NCBI RefSeq assembly: GCF_026745355.1
Contig: NC_079205.1
Location: 59,386,593-59,450,592, forward strand
Source: Beta vulgaris subsp. vulgaris
Taxonomy: Eukaryota > Streptophyta > Magnoliopsida > Caryophyllales > Amaranthaceae
Reading direction: 5' to 3'
DNA: 64,000 nt
The notes beneath the pieces were generated by a model that saw nothing but the letters and a program-made list of their open reading frames with translations, was not told the origin of the DNA and did no database searches. The stretch's first letter is position 1. Every line of letters starts with the position of its first letter. Position numbers and translations under genes: made by a program. This document shows positions 33,862 to 44,880 of the stretch, in pieces.

Positions 33862-34116
33862 ATAGTAATGATATATATTTAAATAATAATAATAATAGTA
33901 ATTAGTAAAATAAATTATATCAACATAATAATAATAATATTTAACAAAATGGTTATAAAAGAATAGAGTTGAACTGAACTGAACTGAACTGATCTGAACT
34001 GAACTTATTGGAGCTGAACTGAACTGAACTGAACTTATTGGAGCTGAACTGAACTGAACTGAACTTATTAGAGCTGAACTGAACTGAACTGAAAATAAGC
34101 TGGGGAGAACAGGCCC
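33131..34116. mobile_element. Large Harbinger-like GAACT MITE, 986 bp
   Basis: TTA on both sides (33128-33130 and 34117-34119). The tips are GGGCCTGTTCTCTTCGGC and GGGCCTGTTCTCCCCAGC. Inside each arm is an array of a 30-bp unit built from TGAAC pentamers plus TTATCNGAGC. The centre (33310-33960) is an (AAT)n-like microsatellite-rich stretch. It is a much longer version of the 150-bp copy at 23627. Confidence 0.85.
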
Positions 34117-34212
34117 TTAGTTCGATACAATTGAATTCCATTTTTAATTTATTTTTTTAATATTAGAACAATGATAATAATAATTACAATCATGATTATT
34201 CTATTATTATTA

Positions 34213-35563
34213 CTTCTTTCGTAACGAAATATATGTTACACTTTTCATTTTAGGTTATGTTACACTTTTCATTTTAGGTTGTAACAAAATAGATATTAAA
34301 TTTTTTTTCTTTCCTACTTTAGTAAGTTTTAAATGCCGAAATTATAAAATTAGCCTTACTATATAAATGTAAACATACTTAGGGCATGTTTGGCAAAACT
34401 AGCATATCTAGTAGCTGTTAGCGGTTTTAGTAGCTGTAGCTGTTGGGGGTAGCTGCTAGCTGTCTACTAGTAGCTGTCAGCGGTCAGCGATTAAATTAGT
34501 TGTTTAATTAGAAGTGTTTGGCAAAAGTAGCTGTTGGAATTGTGAAAGATAAAAAAAAAACATTGGTTAATAATTCTACCTTATGCTTTTATGAAGGGTT
34601 TATTTGGTAGACCGCTACCTCTAAACCTCAAACGTTACTTATAGTAACGTTCCACAACCGCTACTCATAATCTACTCCAACTGCTACCCGCTACTACAAC
34701 CACTACCTTACCAAACACTCATAATTTTCTTAAGTAGCGTTTCAATCTTGTCCAACCGCTAACCGCTACCTCAAACGCTAGTGCCAAACAGGGCCTTAAT
34801 GAAACTAACCAACTATACTTAACTATTAATTTAACTTAATGAAATCACTAATAATCACCATCTCCTTATACTCCACCAACACTCACCGCCTATTTTTCTC
34901 TCCTCACCCTATCCAACAACCACCATCTTTCTCTTTCCTCACCCAACAACCACAATCTTTCTATTTCCTTACCCACCCACCTAAGCCACCTTTCTTTCTC
35001 CTCACCCCAACAACGACCACTAATCACCGATCTTCAAATAACCGCCAGTCCGCCAGTAACCACATATCTTCGAACAACCGCCACCCACCAATATTCCAGC
35101 CACCGATCTTCATCGATATACGCTCAGATACAAACGACGCTCCTTTGCCTTTGACTAATTCTACTTCTTCGCCTTCGATCAATTCTTCTTCGTCTTCGCC
35201 CGATCTTTAATGGTTGGTGCTTGGTGGTGATTAGTGAGTGCAATTGATGTATTGTTGATTGTTGTTTGGTGTTTCGGTGTGTCGTTGGTTTCCGTTTGGG
35301 TGCTTGGTGGTGAATAGGTGGTGGTATGTGGTGATGTCAGAGTTGCGGTGGTTGTTTTTAAGTTGGTGCTGATGGTTGTCTTAATGTTGGTGGTGTTCGT
35401 AATTCTGGAGTGGTGGTGGTGGTGTTCCCATCCCTTGGCTCCACTTTTACTTTCATAATTAATTTAATTACATGCCCTCTCAATTTATTAATCATCATTA
35501 AGAAATTTTGCTTAGAAAAACGTTTTTTTGAAAAGTGTAACATATATTTCGTTACGTATGAAG
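34213..35563. mobile_element. Composite Stowaway-like element carrying a nested MITE
   Basis: TA flanks. The left arm CTTCTTTCGTAACGAAATAT and the right arm ATATTTCGTTACGTATGAAG are inverted, and the GTTACACTTTTC/GAAAAGTGTAAC blocks continue the pairing. The span is 1351 bp, of which 414 bp is an inserted Harbinger-like MITE. The remainder includes a Pro/Ser/Thr-rich 123-codon frame (34839-35210) and a GGTGGTG-rich stretch. Both are low in complexity and not convincing as protein. Confidence 0.65.
34382..34795. mobile_element. Nested Harbinger-like MITE, 414 bp
   Basis: TTA at 34379-34381 and 34796-34798. The tips are GGGCATGTTTGGCAAAACTA and GGCCCTGTTTGGCACTAGCG. The subterminal regions are full of GTAGCTGTTAGCGG-like repeats, with their complements (AACCGCTACC) on the far side. 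Confidence 0.85.
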
Positions 35564-36280
35564 TATTATTATTATACTACTACTAATACTATTACATTAC
35601 TATTATTAATAGTATTATTAATATTGTTATTATTAATTTTAATATTATTATTAGAATTACAACTATATTATTATTATTATTATTTATCATATTATATTAT
35701 TAATTTCGACAAACGTGTAGCACACATAAGAGATCTAATCAGTTAGTACCGGATCGGAAAATAGAGTAAAGTTGTTTGTTGTAATTTGTTTTGTGTTAAG
35801 TTGCCAAGAAAAGGCTGATTTTCGCAAAAAAGGTACTATAGAAGAGATTGATCTAACAAACTTTCCAAAATCTTAATTTTAAACTTTAGATAAGAGGGAA
35901 TTTTAACCGGTGAAGGAGTTAACTAGATACCAATAAAGATATGAAAAGTACATTATTAAATCTGGGAGTAATAAAAAAGTACAAATTTGAAATTAATATT
36001 AGAAGATCATCTAAACTCGGATATGACAGGTTTTTTAGTTTTTTATAGCAATTATAATGGTTAAGGTACCGTGTACAAAATGCCATATTTTATGTCTTAA
36101 TTGAAGATATATTATGTATGAGAAATTTTGGAAGAGTTTATACATAACCAAATGATTTGTTCATTTTGGTGGTTTTTGGAATCGTAGTTCCAATGTTTGG
36201 ACTTGGATCCATTAGGCCTTCCATAAGTACCCATGTGAAATTGTGCAAGGATAAAGGAACTAGTTACATGGGATGTCTTA
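35564..36280. other. Intergenic, no gene seen
   Basis: The first 150 bases are an ATT/ACT microsatellite-like run. The rest is AT-rich without features. Confidence 0.45.
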
Positions 36281-36599
36281 GAGCAACTACAATGGCAAAC
36301 TACAACCACTTGTAGTTTTGTGTGCCACATCAGATTTTCAAACTACAACATTTTCAAGCTACAACCTTCCAATAGAAAGCTACAACCACTTATAGTTTTT
36401 GTAGGTCCCAATGAAAAGTTACAACAAAGAAAAGTGGAAAGTGAAAAGTGGGGGAAAAAGTAGAACAAAGCAAGTAGCTTTGTGGAGCTACTTGGCTTTC
36501 CCAAGCAACAACATGATTTTCACTCCAACAAGCAAGCAACTAGCTCCAACTTTCTAATATTTGCAAGCTAGGACCTTAAATGATCCATTGGAGTTGCTC
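36281..36599. mobile_element. Harbinger-like MITE, 319 bp
   Basis: TTA at 36278-36280 and 36600-36602. The tips GAGCAACTACAATGG and GAGCAACTCCAATGG (right end read inward) are inverted repeats of a tip sequence very common in plant genomes. Internal AAGCTACAACC blocks repeat. Confidence 0.85.
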
Positions 36600-36647
36600 T
36601 TATCTCCCCCTAATCTTACATGGGATGTGTGCTCTACGATTATAAAT

Positions 36648-37003
36648 TCTATACTAATATACTAAAAGGCGTTTCTAAGAACGTATATGTGCCATGTGTC
36701 ACCCTCCCTCATCCAATAACATTCTATCCACGTCTTTCTCATATAGTAAAAATAGAAGAAGAACTGTTTACTTAGAGATTCGAACCCACAACCTTAAGTA
36801 TGAAAGTAAGAAGTCCAACCATTACTTAACCATTCCATTATTGATTTTGTAATCAAAATTAATGATGACATATGAATGGAAAACGTTTGAAATACATATA
36901 ACGAATAAGATAACTTTTTAAATGAGTATGAGAATACTTATTTAAGTATTAATAAATTATAGCAAAGAAAAAATCCGGGACATCGCCCGGGCCTAAACAC
37001 TAG
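36648..37003 (+). mobile_element. Non-autonomous Helitron, 356 bp, plus strand
   Basis: Begins TCTATACTAATATACTAAAA and ends CTAG before a T. The 3' hairpin is CCGGGACATCGCCCGG, followed by GCCTAAACACTAG, the canonical Helitron end. Its ends differ from the minus-strand family at 9902/14147, so it is a separate family. Confidence 0.85.
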
Positions 37004-38562
37004 TTTCTTATTTGAAATAGATAAGAGTTACCTATATGCAAAAATTGGATAGATTGTTTGATCCATTCAAAATCCATTTATTTCTTACACCCTTAAAAAG
37101 TTGGAAGTTGAGCACTATTCATTTGAATAGTGTTCTGAGTCACAAAAGCATGAAAAACACTATTCCTAAGCCTTGGCAAATCTTAGCCCTCGATCTTTCC
37201 TTCCATCTCAACCGCACATTCCTTCCTTTCTCTCCTCTTCTTCACGTTTCTTCTTCACGCCTCTCCTGATCTCTCTCTCTCTCTCTCTCTCTCTCTTTTG
37301 TTGTCTCTCTATCCTCTTTCTCTGTTTTTTTTGCCATTGCGATGGAGTTATGGAGCGCCATTAAAGGTTATTTCTACTAATTAAAAAATTATAGGTGATT
37401 CTCGCTTCTTTTTCAATCTAAGTGTATATCGTGTTTTTCTTTGGATTTTTTTCTTTGTTTTGTCATATTTTCAGTTTGGATTCTTGATTTTCCTTTTCGA
37501 TTTTTGTATTTTTTTCTTTTAAAAGTCTTTAATCAAATTTTAGGGTTTGTTTTAGGAATTTCAGCTTCTCTCTTCATTCATCATTCAGATTTTAGGGTTT
37601 GTTTTAGGAATTTCAGCTTTTCTCTCAAGAACACAATTCAATTTCATCGGCACTTCGCATCAAATTGCCTTTACGGGATAATCGAGCTCTTTCGACGAGA
37701 TTTGGAACTCGAATTTCGCAAAAATTGAAAGGTATGTTTACGAGTAATTCTTCATACCGCATTAAAATTGAACACATGTCTTTCTATTTATTCACACAAA
37801 GATGCCGTCAATGGCTAATTCATTCAATGAACTTTATGGGTTTTCGATTTTGGTGATTCTGCAAATTCTGGTTCATACTTTTGTGAATTTTGGAATTTAT
37901 GTGGCTTTTGTTGCACAATTCAGTTCGATTCGCACAATTTAGTTCTATTGTGTGAATTGTTAGGTCGTCTTCTATAACAACATGCAACACAGCGTAAGCA
38001 AGTCTTAATTTCTTTCCATTTCCTTTTTCTTCATTTTGTGTGTGTTAGATCTCGTGAAATTTGAGTGCTTGTGGAGCAAGTTAGATCTAAAGTTTTGTAG
38101 TAGTATTTGCATCTGTTTTAATTTATTGATTATGATTTTCGTTATTTTTTTAAAAACTACAACCTCCTTTTTCTACATCAGTATTTATGTTTTTCTTTGT
38201 TCTCAATTTTCGTTGTTTTTTTTCTGGGTTTTAGGAAGGAAATGCGAATTAGAGGAGAGACAAATTTAACCGATCGAGTTTTGCTGAAATGGGGTTTGAA
38301 GGTGAAGATCAGCTTCACTCAATTACTACAAGTTCTGTGAAACTCAAGCTTCCTAGAAAGGTCATTTGATTACTTGTTTAATCAGATTTAATTTTATTGA
38401 ATGTTTTTTTACTGTTTTAAGGCTTACTTTTGGTTTAATTTTTATGGGTTTTATGGGGGAGAGGGGGTTTCAAGTTTGCAGTTGAAGTGGCTGGTAAGCA
38501 TTTTATTCTGTAAATAAACGTTTTTGTGCCATAATGATCTGAAACCATTGTTCTCTATGCAG
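37004..38562 (+). other. Leader-like sequence with (CT)n tract
   Basis: The 37160-37370 stretch looks like a plant 5' UTR: pyrimidine-rich, with a 26-bp (CT)13 tract at 37271-37296 and an ATG at 37341 opening a short frame that stops. A 40-bp phrase containing TTTAGGGTTTGTTTTAGGAA occurs twice (near 37541 and 37591). The frame LRIKLPLRDNRALSTRFG near 37655-37710 resembles a mitochondrial presequence and could be the leader exon of the uS15 remnant below. No continuous gene can be built. Confidence 0.4.
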
Positions 38563-38674
38563 TATATCCATCCAGACAACATGTTTGCTGAGGGAAATTT
38601 AAACCTTGAGCTGAAAAGAATTCGGGATGAATTCAAAATGCACGAGTCAGATTGTGGTTCAACACGTGCTCAAA
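38563..38674 (+). pseudogene. Exon of mitochondrial ribosomal protein uS15 (remnant)
   Basis: Bounded by a good acceptor (CTCTATGCAG) and a donor (GTAAGC). It encodes YIHPDNMFAEGNL followed by NLELKRIRDEFKMHESDCGS, which closely matches the start of the S15 domain in plant mitochondrial S15 (the EFKMSESDCGS block). The following S15 exon with the QLTTKIKHL and YLRRTDW motifs is absent downstream, so this is a fragment rather than a working gene. One extra A before the donor breaks the expected phase. Confidence 0.8.
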
Positions 38675-39359
38675 GTAAGCAGGCTAACTTCATTATATTC
38701 ATATTTCAATGTTGTTCCAGGTCTCCTAAGATTTAGTTCTTTGTAATTCTAAAAGTGCCAGAATAGAAATCATTTCCGTTTCTGGTATTATCTGGAAGTT
38801 TGCTGTTTGTTTGCTTTATTTTTATTTTTATGATATACTGTATTCCTAGAGTACCTAAGTTGAATCAATACTTTTGGTAGGTTGCAGATTTTTAGACCAA
38901 ATATATTAACAAAAATATTGTGATGTGTGTCATGTTGAAGAAAGATGGATGGTGGGAAGTTATCTTTCCCGCTATGTGCAGATAATGCTCTTGTGGGTAA
39001 TTTTATATGATGTCTCTTATGAGGAAGAATGGAATATCATTTGGAATATCCTTCTTCCTCCCTATGTCTTGGTGTGTGGTTAACAGTTTTTTTTTTTTAC
39101 AAGGTGCTGGCTTATTTGATGTGCATGATTGGGTGTTGACTTATAGTTGTGAATTTGTGATGTGTTGCACTTATGTTTTTAAGTATTTAACACTCATAAT
39201 TACATTATGGGGACAACAAATACTTTGGCTACTTAGTTATATTCCTCCCTTTCCTTTGGAAGAGTGCTTTTCTGATACTCCCTATAAAATATTGATATAT
39301 TTCCTTTTGCGGATACTTATGCTCGTTTGTTTGGGTCAAAAACATATTTTAATGGAATA

Positions 39360-39460
39360 TGGATTTCTTTGAAACGATATATACCTAAGGAAAATACAAT
39401 TGTATGGATTTCTTATTGGAAGCCCAATGTGACAATCAATTTGGTAGATGATTACACCAG
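39360..39460 (+). pseudogene. Exon of CLPTM1-like membrane protein (remnant)
   Basis: The frame WISYWKPNVTINLVDDYTR (39405-39460) ends at a splice donor AG|GTGTGT. It is the well-conserved KPN(V/I)TINLVDD(F/Y)TR block of the cleft lip and palate transmembrane protein 1 family. In complete genes it continues with YPKNAVPPN in the next exon, which I do not find here. The preceding codons (ISLKRYIPKENTIV) are open but diverged. It lies 700 bp after the uS15 exon on the same strand, although the two families are unrelated. Confidence 0.8.
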
Positions 39461-40971
39461 GTGTGTAAAGTTCATCTATAGTTATCATAATTAAAGTTTC
39501 TTTCTCAAATCTCAATAGATTTCTGTCTTCCTTTTTGCTAAGTGATGTAGTGACCAGTCTACACATTTTGGAGGACTGACTCTGGAAGGCAGTTAAATTC
39601 AATGATGATTTCTCATAGATATGCTGATTTCTCATAGATACTCTGGATTGTAAGCCCAAGTATGACTGCACTACTTTGGAATTTTGAGAAAAGTGAGCAT
39701 TGTCGATGCACCTAATGCTATGTCTTTGATTAAAAGTTTATGTAACTAATGATTTGATTACCTTTCTCTTCATTCCATAATAAGCCATTCTAGAGTGTCT
39801 TATAAAGATCTTCACACTTAATTTACATTGTTTTCCCTTCTCCTTAACAATTTCAAACTTTCTTCTCTGTCTACCTACTTTCAACTTTAATTTCGTATAG
39901 CCTATAAGACTAAAATCTCTTCTTTCTTTCTCTACTGATTTTTGGGTATATATATCTGATTTTTTTCCTATGTTCATAATTATTTACCTAATATTGAAGG
40001 AAGGAAGGAGTATTTAGGGTTTCGTCGGGCCAAGGATGATGATTGTAGACTGTCGAGGAAGCACTTGTCGAATGGTCTTATGGATATTTACAGATCTAAG
40101 TCACCTTAGCTTTTTGTTGGCAAGGTAAGAATTGCTTCTTATTCTTTTCTTTTTCTTCAATCCATTGTACTCTATTTTACTCATGTGTCATGTCTTTGTC
40201 TTGTGGCTCTGTTTTTGCGTACTCATGTCTATGCACTGAAATCGCTAAGGTTCAAAATACATTGGAGCTTTGATTATTATAGCATATTAGTCATATACTT
40301 CTTATCCTTCAGTCATATACTTTTTCCCCAGCCTTGATTATTTCAGGAATATCCGTAATTATACATGATTATGCTGGTTATGAAGAAATCAATAAGGTTA
40401 GCAGTTTCAGATGCGGCCATTGATGCCTAAGACACGTTGGTTTCAGAGAGTAGGAAGGTGTTATGATGAGTATCCTAATTGTAAATAAATCAATAAAGGA
40501 CATTCACTGCTCCACCTAATGAGGGACATGTCCATCCCGGTTTTGAAGCCCACTCATCATCAAAAAAAAAGTTAGCGGTACAGAAAAAATGTATTTTAAA
40601 TTCGGAATAATTAAGTCTCTACCTCAGTATACCCTTTCGATCTTAGGGTTTTAGTTTGCCTTCCATATAAACCATTTGTATATATACTGCCCCTCCCAAA
40701 TAAGGTGTGCCTCTGAGTGTGGGTTGCTGAAGCTGGTAGGTTTTTTTGCTTCACCCCCTTTTGTTGTTGATTTCAAAATAGTTGATGGTTCAGTTAGTTT
40801 GTTAATACCTTCAATCATAGAGACAATTTGAGCTTGACATGAATTAATCTCTAAAGAAACTTACAAAGACTACTACAAACAAACATTTATAAAAAAAACT
40901 AACTTGACACATATGGACTGCCATTCAAAAGGGAAGATTACAACAAAAAATGCTATAGAATGTAGCTTGCT

Positions 40972-41253
40972 CTAGATTTTCAGCTTCACTTTGTTCAGCA
41001 AATTCTTGGAAATGCTTGCTGTTTTGTCTTTCAATTCCAAGCTTGAATCATGCTTTGCCTTGAAAATGGTAGATATGCCCTCTAATTCAGTGTTCAGTGA
41101 TACAGTAACCATGGCCTTGCATTCCATGCAGAGTAGCATCTTACAAACAGTACCATTGGTTATGTTTGGTATGGTGCACACGTCGCGTGAAACCTGGTTC
41201 TTAAAAACAAGCCTTCTGCCTGTAAATCCATGCTTATAGCCTGTGAGACTTTG
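40972..41253 (-). other. Coding-like minus-strand frame, unidentified
   Basis: Open for about 90 codons to a stop at 40972, including GYKHGFTGRRLVFKNQ, MLLCMECKAMVTVSLNTELE and KHDSSLELKDKTASISK. The texture looks like real protein, probably a last exon, but I do not recognise the family. Unlike the neighbouring gene fragments it is on the minus strand. Confidence 0.3.
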
Positions 41254-42154
41254 TTTAAGGAGGCTAATACTAATGATGGATTAAAGTCTAAATGAAAATG
41301 ACATTCTCTAACATGTTATTTATGTTGTGGTAGATCTAGACTTAACTTAAATTTGTTTGGCATGCCTTGTAACCTTTGTAGTTCATGCTTAGGAGCCTCG
41401 ATAATTGTGTTTGTTCGCTTTTTTGCTGAATTGAATGGAATATTAGGTTGCACTTTTCCCCCTTGGTTGTTAACTATGTACATCTATTTGATACTTGTAA
41501 ATTCTATGGTTTGCAAAACTGACTATCTCTTGCCTTTCCTGTAGGAATATCCTTGACTCTCATCAACCAGATTTAATCAGTTTACAAGGCAACACCTGGT
41601 AAGCTTTTCCTTGGCTCTCCTTCTGTAGTTACTTAGATGTTTGTTTTAGCCATGCTTGCTCAACCGTGTTTGGTTTGGAAATGTGGTTGCTCTTTGATGT
41701 TGTCTTGTGGTTTAATCCTCCTTTTTTATTGCTTATTTTACCGTGTTCCAGTATGCATGATTGCGCTCTCTTAGAGTCACCTGTTCCAACTTTTTTTTAC
41801 TGCTTATTTTTGCTCTGTTCCAGTATGCATGATTGTGCTCTCTTAGAGTCACCTGCTCTGGCTTTTCACAAAATAAAAATGTAGTGCCTTCTATGTGTTT
41901 GGAAAATGCAATGGATATCACTGTTGGACATGTTGTATTGCTTGTGGTCCTTGGATATTAGGAGATAAGTCTTTCGTTTGAGTATGAATCTAAATAGGTT
42001 TATTGTTATGTATATATATGCAAAGAGATTTTGCTTGGTGTTAGAAATAATGGTTTATTGTCTACTTACAAAATAGAGGGACAAAGAAGAATTTTTTTTA
42101 GATATATTGGTGTTAGAAATATATGCGCAGTTTGAATATTAATTTTCATTTCAG

Positions 42155-42360
42155 ATCAGTCGTTTGTCTAGGAAAAAATGTTTGCTTCGCGATGTTTATG
42201 GATAAAAGACTTTAAATATTTCTCCAGAAGGCCATATACCGGACAGAATGGGATTCATTTGTCAGTGGAAGGTCGTCCTGGTGAAAAATCTTCCTTATAT
42301 GGACATGAGGAGAGGGAAAATTCCAAAGCTGTTGTGTCATAGACTTTTCCCTTCAGCAAG
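42155..42360 (+). pseudogene. TOD1/MUCI70-like (DUF616) exon, frameshifted
   Basis: Acceptor TTTCATTTCAG and donor CAAG|GTAAG frame an exon. Its second half reads EGHIPDRMGFICQWKVVLVK and then NLPYMDMRRGKIPKLLCHRL, matching the DUF616 family of plant Golgi glycosyltransferase-like proteins (TOD1, MUCI70). The first half matches the KKNVCFVMFVDEKTL region only if two single-base shifts (in the A run near 42172-42178 and near 42210) are allowed, and one frame has a stop. The exon is disabled. Confidence 0.8.
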
Positions 42361-44713
42361 GTAAGAATGTGCATTATGGAGGTTTTGCTTTCTGTTTATC
42401 ATGGTGTTTTGACTTTGAGTATCCACCGTCATGTAGATGTATGTAGATGTTAGCTGTGATTGTGAATGTATCTTAAAGTTGAGTATGGTTGAGTAGAGAT
42501 AAATGTGTCAACTACATGGAACTTATTTGCCACATTTTGTTTGCTGGAGTTTATGTGAAGTAGAGTGAAGTACATATTTGAGTATACTTTTCTTCATTTG
42601 GGGACTCATTTTTAATTTTTCATTGTTTGGAGATTAACACTGGGGGAAGTTAGATTCCGTTGAGCTAGGTTGATACTTTTTTTTAAAAAATTATTCACTT
42701 TCCTACTATAAACGTTTACCTTTAAAAAAGTAAAATTAAGCCGACTAAACAAAGCTAATTGTATAAATTAAAAAAACAGGAGATAGAAAGTACAAATTAG
42801 AGTAAGGCTCTTGACTGTTGAGGCGTATTATGGCTATTTTCTTAGAGGAATTCATGAATATCTCTATTCTCTTCAAGAACAAACTCTAATCTTGGCTAAC
42901 AAAATTAGAGGCCTCGACAAATGAGATTGAGCAGAAGGGTTGCATAAGATTTTAAAGTCTAGGTAAACTCATTACTTTATATTCATTTCTCTACTTATAA
43001 ACCAAGTGAAACAACTCTCCTAATAAATGGCTAATTATTTTAGAATGACTTGAAATACAAATATGTCCTCTATTTTAGGGATAGACTAAAAGGAGCATTG
43101 TTTTGATATAATGTTAATTGTTTGCTATTTGGCTTACTGCTTTTTTTTTTATTTCTTCGGGGGATGGGGGCTGGGGACTGGGTTGAGGTAACTTTTGACC
43201 ATGTTATGTTGGTCTGTATTAACTATTAATCGCATATGATTTATATTTCACTCGGTTTAGGAATGTATAATATGGTTTAAGCAAAGTCATTTTTATCTTG
43301 AACATCGAGGTCCAGATGCATTGTATAGTACTTTTGACAGTAGTATATAGTTCAATATAATCATAGTCACTTAACTAGCTGCAAAATCTTCCCAAAAAAT
43401 AGCAGATTCTAATCAATAATGCAAAGATTTTTTAGTCAAATTTTATAATCTTACCTATGATACAGACTTAAGGTAATTAGTTAAATAGTAGAGTACTGAT
43501 TGCGCTAAGAACAATTTATGAAGAGGGAAGCATTTTCCCATGAAACTAGCTTCATTTTTCATGGGCATATTTTGAGTTTACATTGATATTTTAGTGGTCA
43601 ATACAATGAGCTAATTTTGGAGTTCAATTTGCAGCTAATAATCCTCTTGAATTTTGTATTTTCTTTTATATTTTTGAATTAAGTAGGTATTTTTTTTAAA
43701 AAAAATCTAAACTCCCGAAATCTTATTTCTCTACCATCATCGGTCCCCAAATGATGAAGGGTCAAAGGTGAATCTGCATATGATGAAAATTATGAAAGAT
43801 AAGTCCCTAAAAGTATATTTTACCACATATGATGAAAATTATGAAAAGTATGACGAAGGTCATATCTGTTTATTACTAGATCTGTCTTGGGATTTTTTTC
43901 TTAATCTAGAAAATAATGTTGCATTAAGCTGTAGTAACTATTTTATTCAAAAAATCCCCCAAAATTTTGTGATTTTAAGTATCTTTCTTGTTTATCTGCT
44001 TGTATCTTCCCGTTGATCTCTTTAAAAACAGAAGGATGTTATATGATGCTATCTAGCTATTGGCATATTCTTTATCTTTCATATAGTACTCTGATATTTT
44101 GACATGTTAAACTTGACTATTATTGATCTTTTTATCCTTTTCTCCATCCTTTTCTAAGTATTATTGTTCGACAAATTGAAGGGCTTTAGCTTGCACAACA
44201 ATCACCCGTATTTGAATCTGCCACTTGCTAAGTACATAGTTAACTAAGCCAGATGTTTTAATTGTTTTTGAAATCTTAGTGACTAGGTGAGCATTGTATA
44301 GGGTGTTTCTGGGTAAGGAATCTGAAATGTAGGAGCAAAATATTGGAGTCTAATGTTGAAAAAGTGATTGTCATATTCTTGTATTTCCATAATAATATAA
44401 TTAATGACATTCCTGATTCCTTCAAAGCACAGGTCAACATGTGCTTGTGATACACTTGTCTTTGGGGGTTGCCACAACAATGATTTTGGGGTCTTGTGGA
44501 GATAACAACAAACTTTAAGAATTTCAGGCCTTTTTTTCCTTTTACTGACCTGATCGGTGTAATTATATTTTAAGCTTCTTATGAACATTATGACTCTCAG
44601 CTATTATGAGATATCCCATGGAAATCCTACTAGATGTAGGATGACACTTGATAAGCCATAGATATACTTGGTAGTTTTTGAGTGCCAATAACTGAGCATT
44701 TGTCACATGGCAG
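42361..44713 (+). other. Intron-like spacer between two DUF616 remnant exons
   Basis: Begins GTAAG and ends ACATGGCAG, so the original intron borders are kept. AT-rich interior with no recognised gene. The presence of introns argues that the source was genomic DNA and not mRNA. Confidence 0.5.
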
Positions 44714-44880
44714 GTATTCAATTTGGTTGGATAGCAAGTTGCGATCCAACGTGATCCTCTGTTGTTATTGGAGCACTTCTTATGGAGAAAGTCATTGTGT
44801 CTGGGAGGAGATGGATCGGAATAAGAAGCTTAACAAATACAACCATACCGTTTTTCTTCAAGGCAATGCATCGCAGTGAG
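44714..44880 (+). pseudogene. TOD1/MUCI70-like (DUF616) next exon, deleted and frameshifted
   Basis: Continues the previous exon in phase (Arg split across the junction) with YSIWLDSKLR. Then a one-base change shifts the frame: QRDPLLLLEHFLWRK is readable only in another frame. The block expected next (EYAISNHYDR) is missing. HCVWEEMDRNKKLNKYNHT returns in the first frame. A stop follows at 44878-44880, and no later DUF616 exon was found. Confidence 0.82.

Noticed and set aside
33953..34141. 62-codon minus frame with SSVQFSSNKF repeats (also 23600-23803)
   Set aside because: Translation of the TGAAC pentamer arrays of Harbinger-like MITEs, not a repeat protein.
34839..35210. 123-codon Pro/Ser/Thr-rich frame
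   Set aside because: Low-complexity reading inside a composite MITE; no family or periodic protein structure was recognised.
37271..37296. (CT)13 tract as a possible regulatory element
   Set aside because: Simple CT tracts are common in plant leaders and this one is attached only to gene fragments, so no specific role can be argued.
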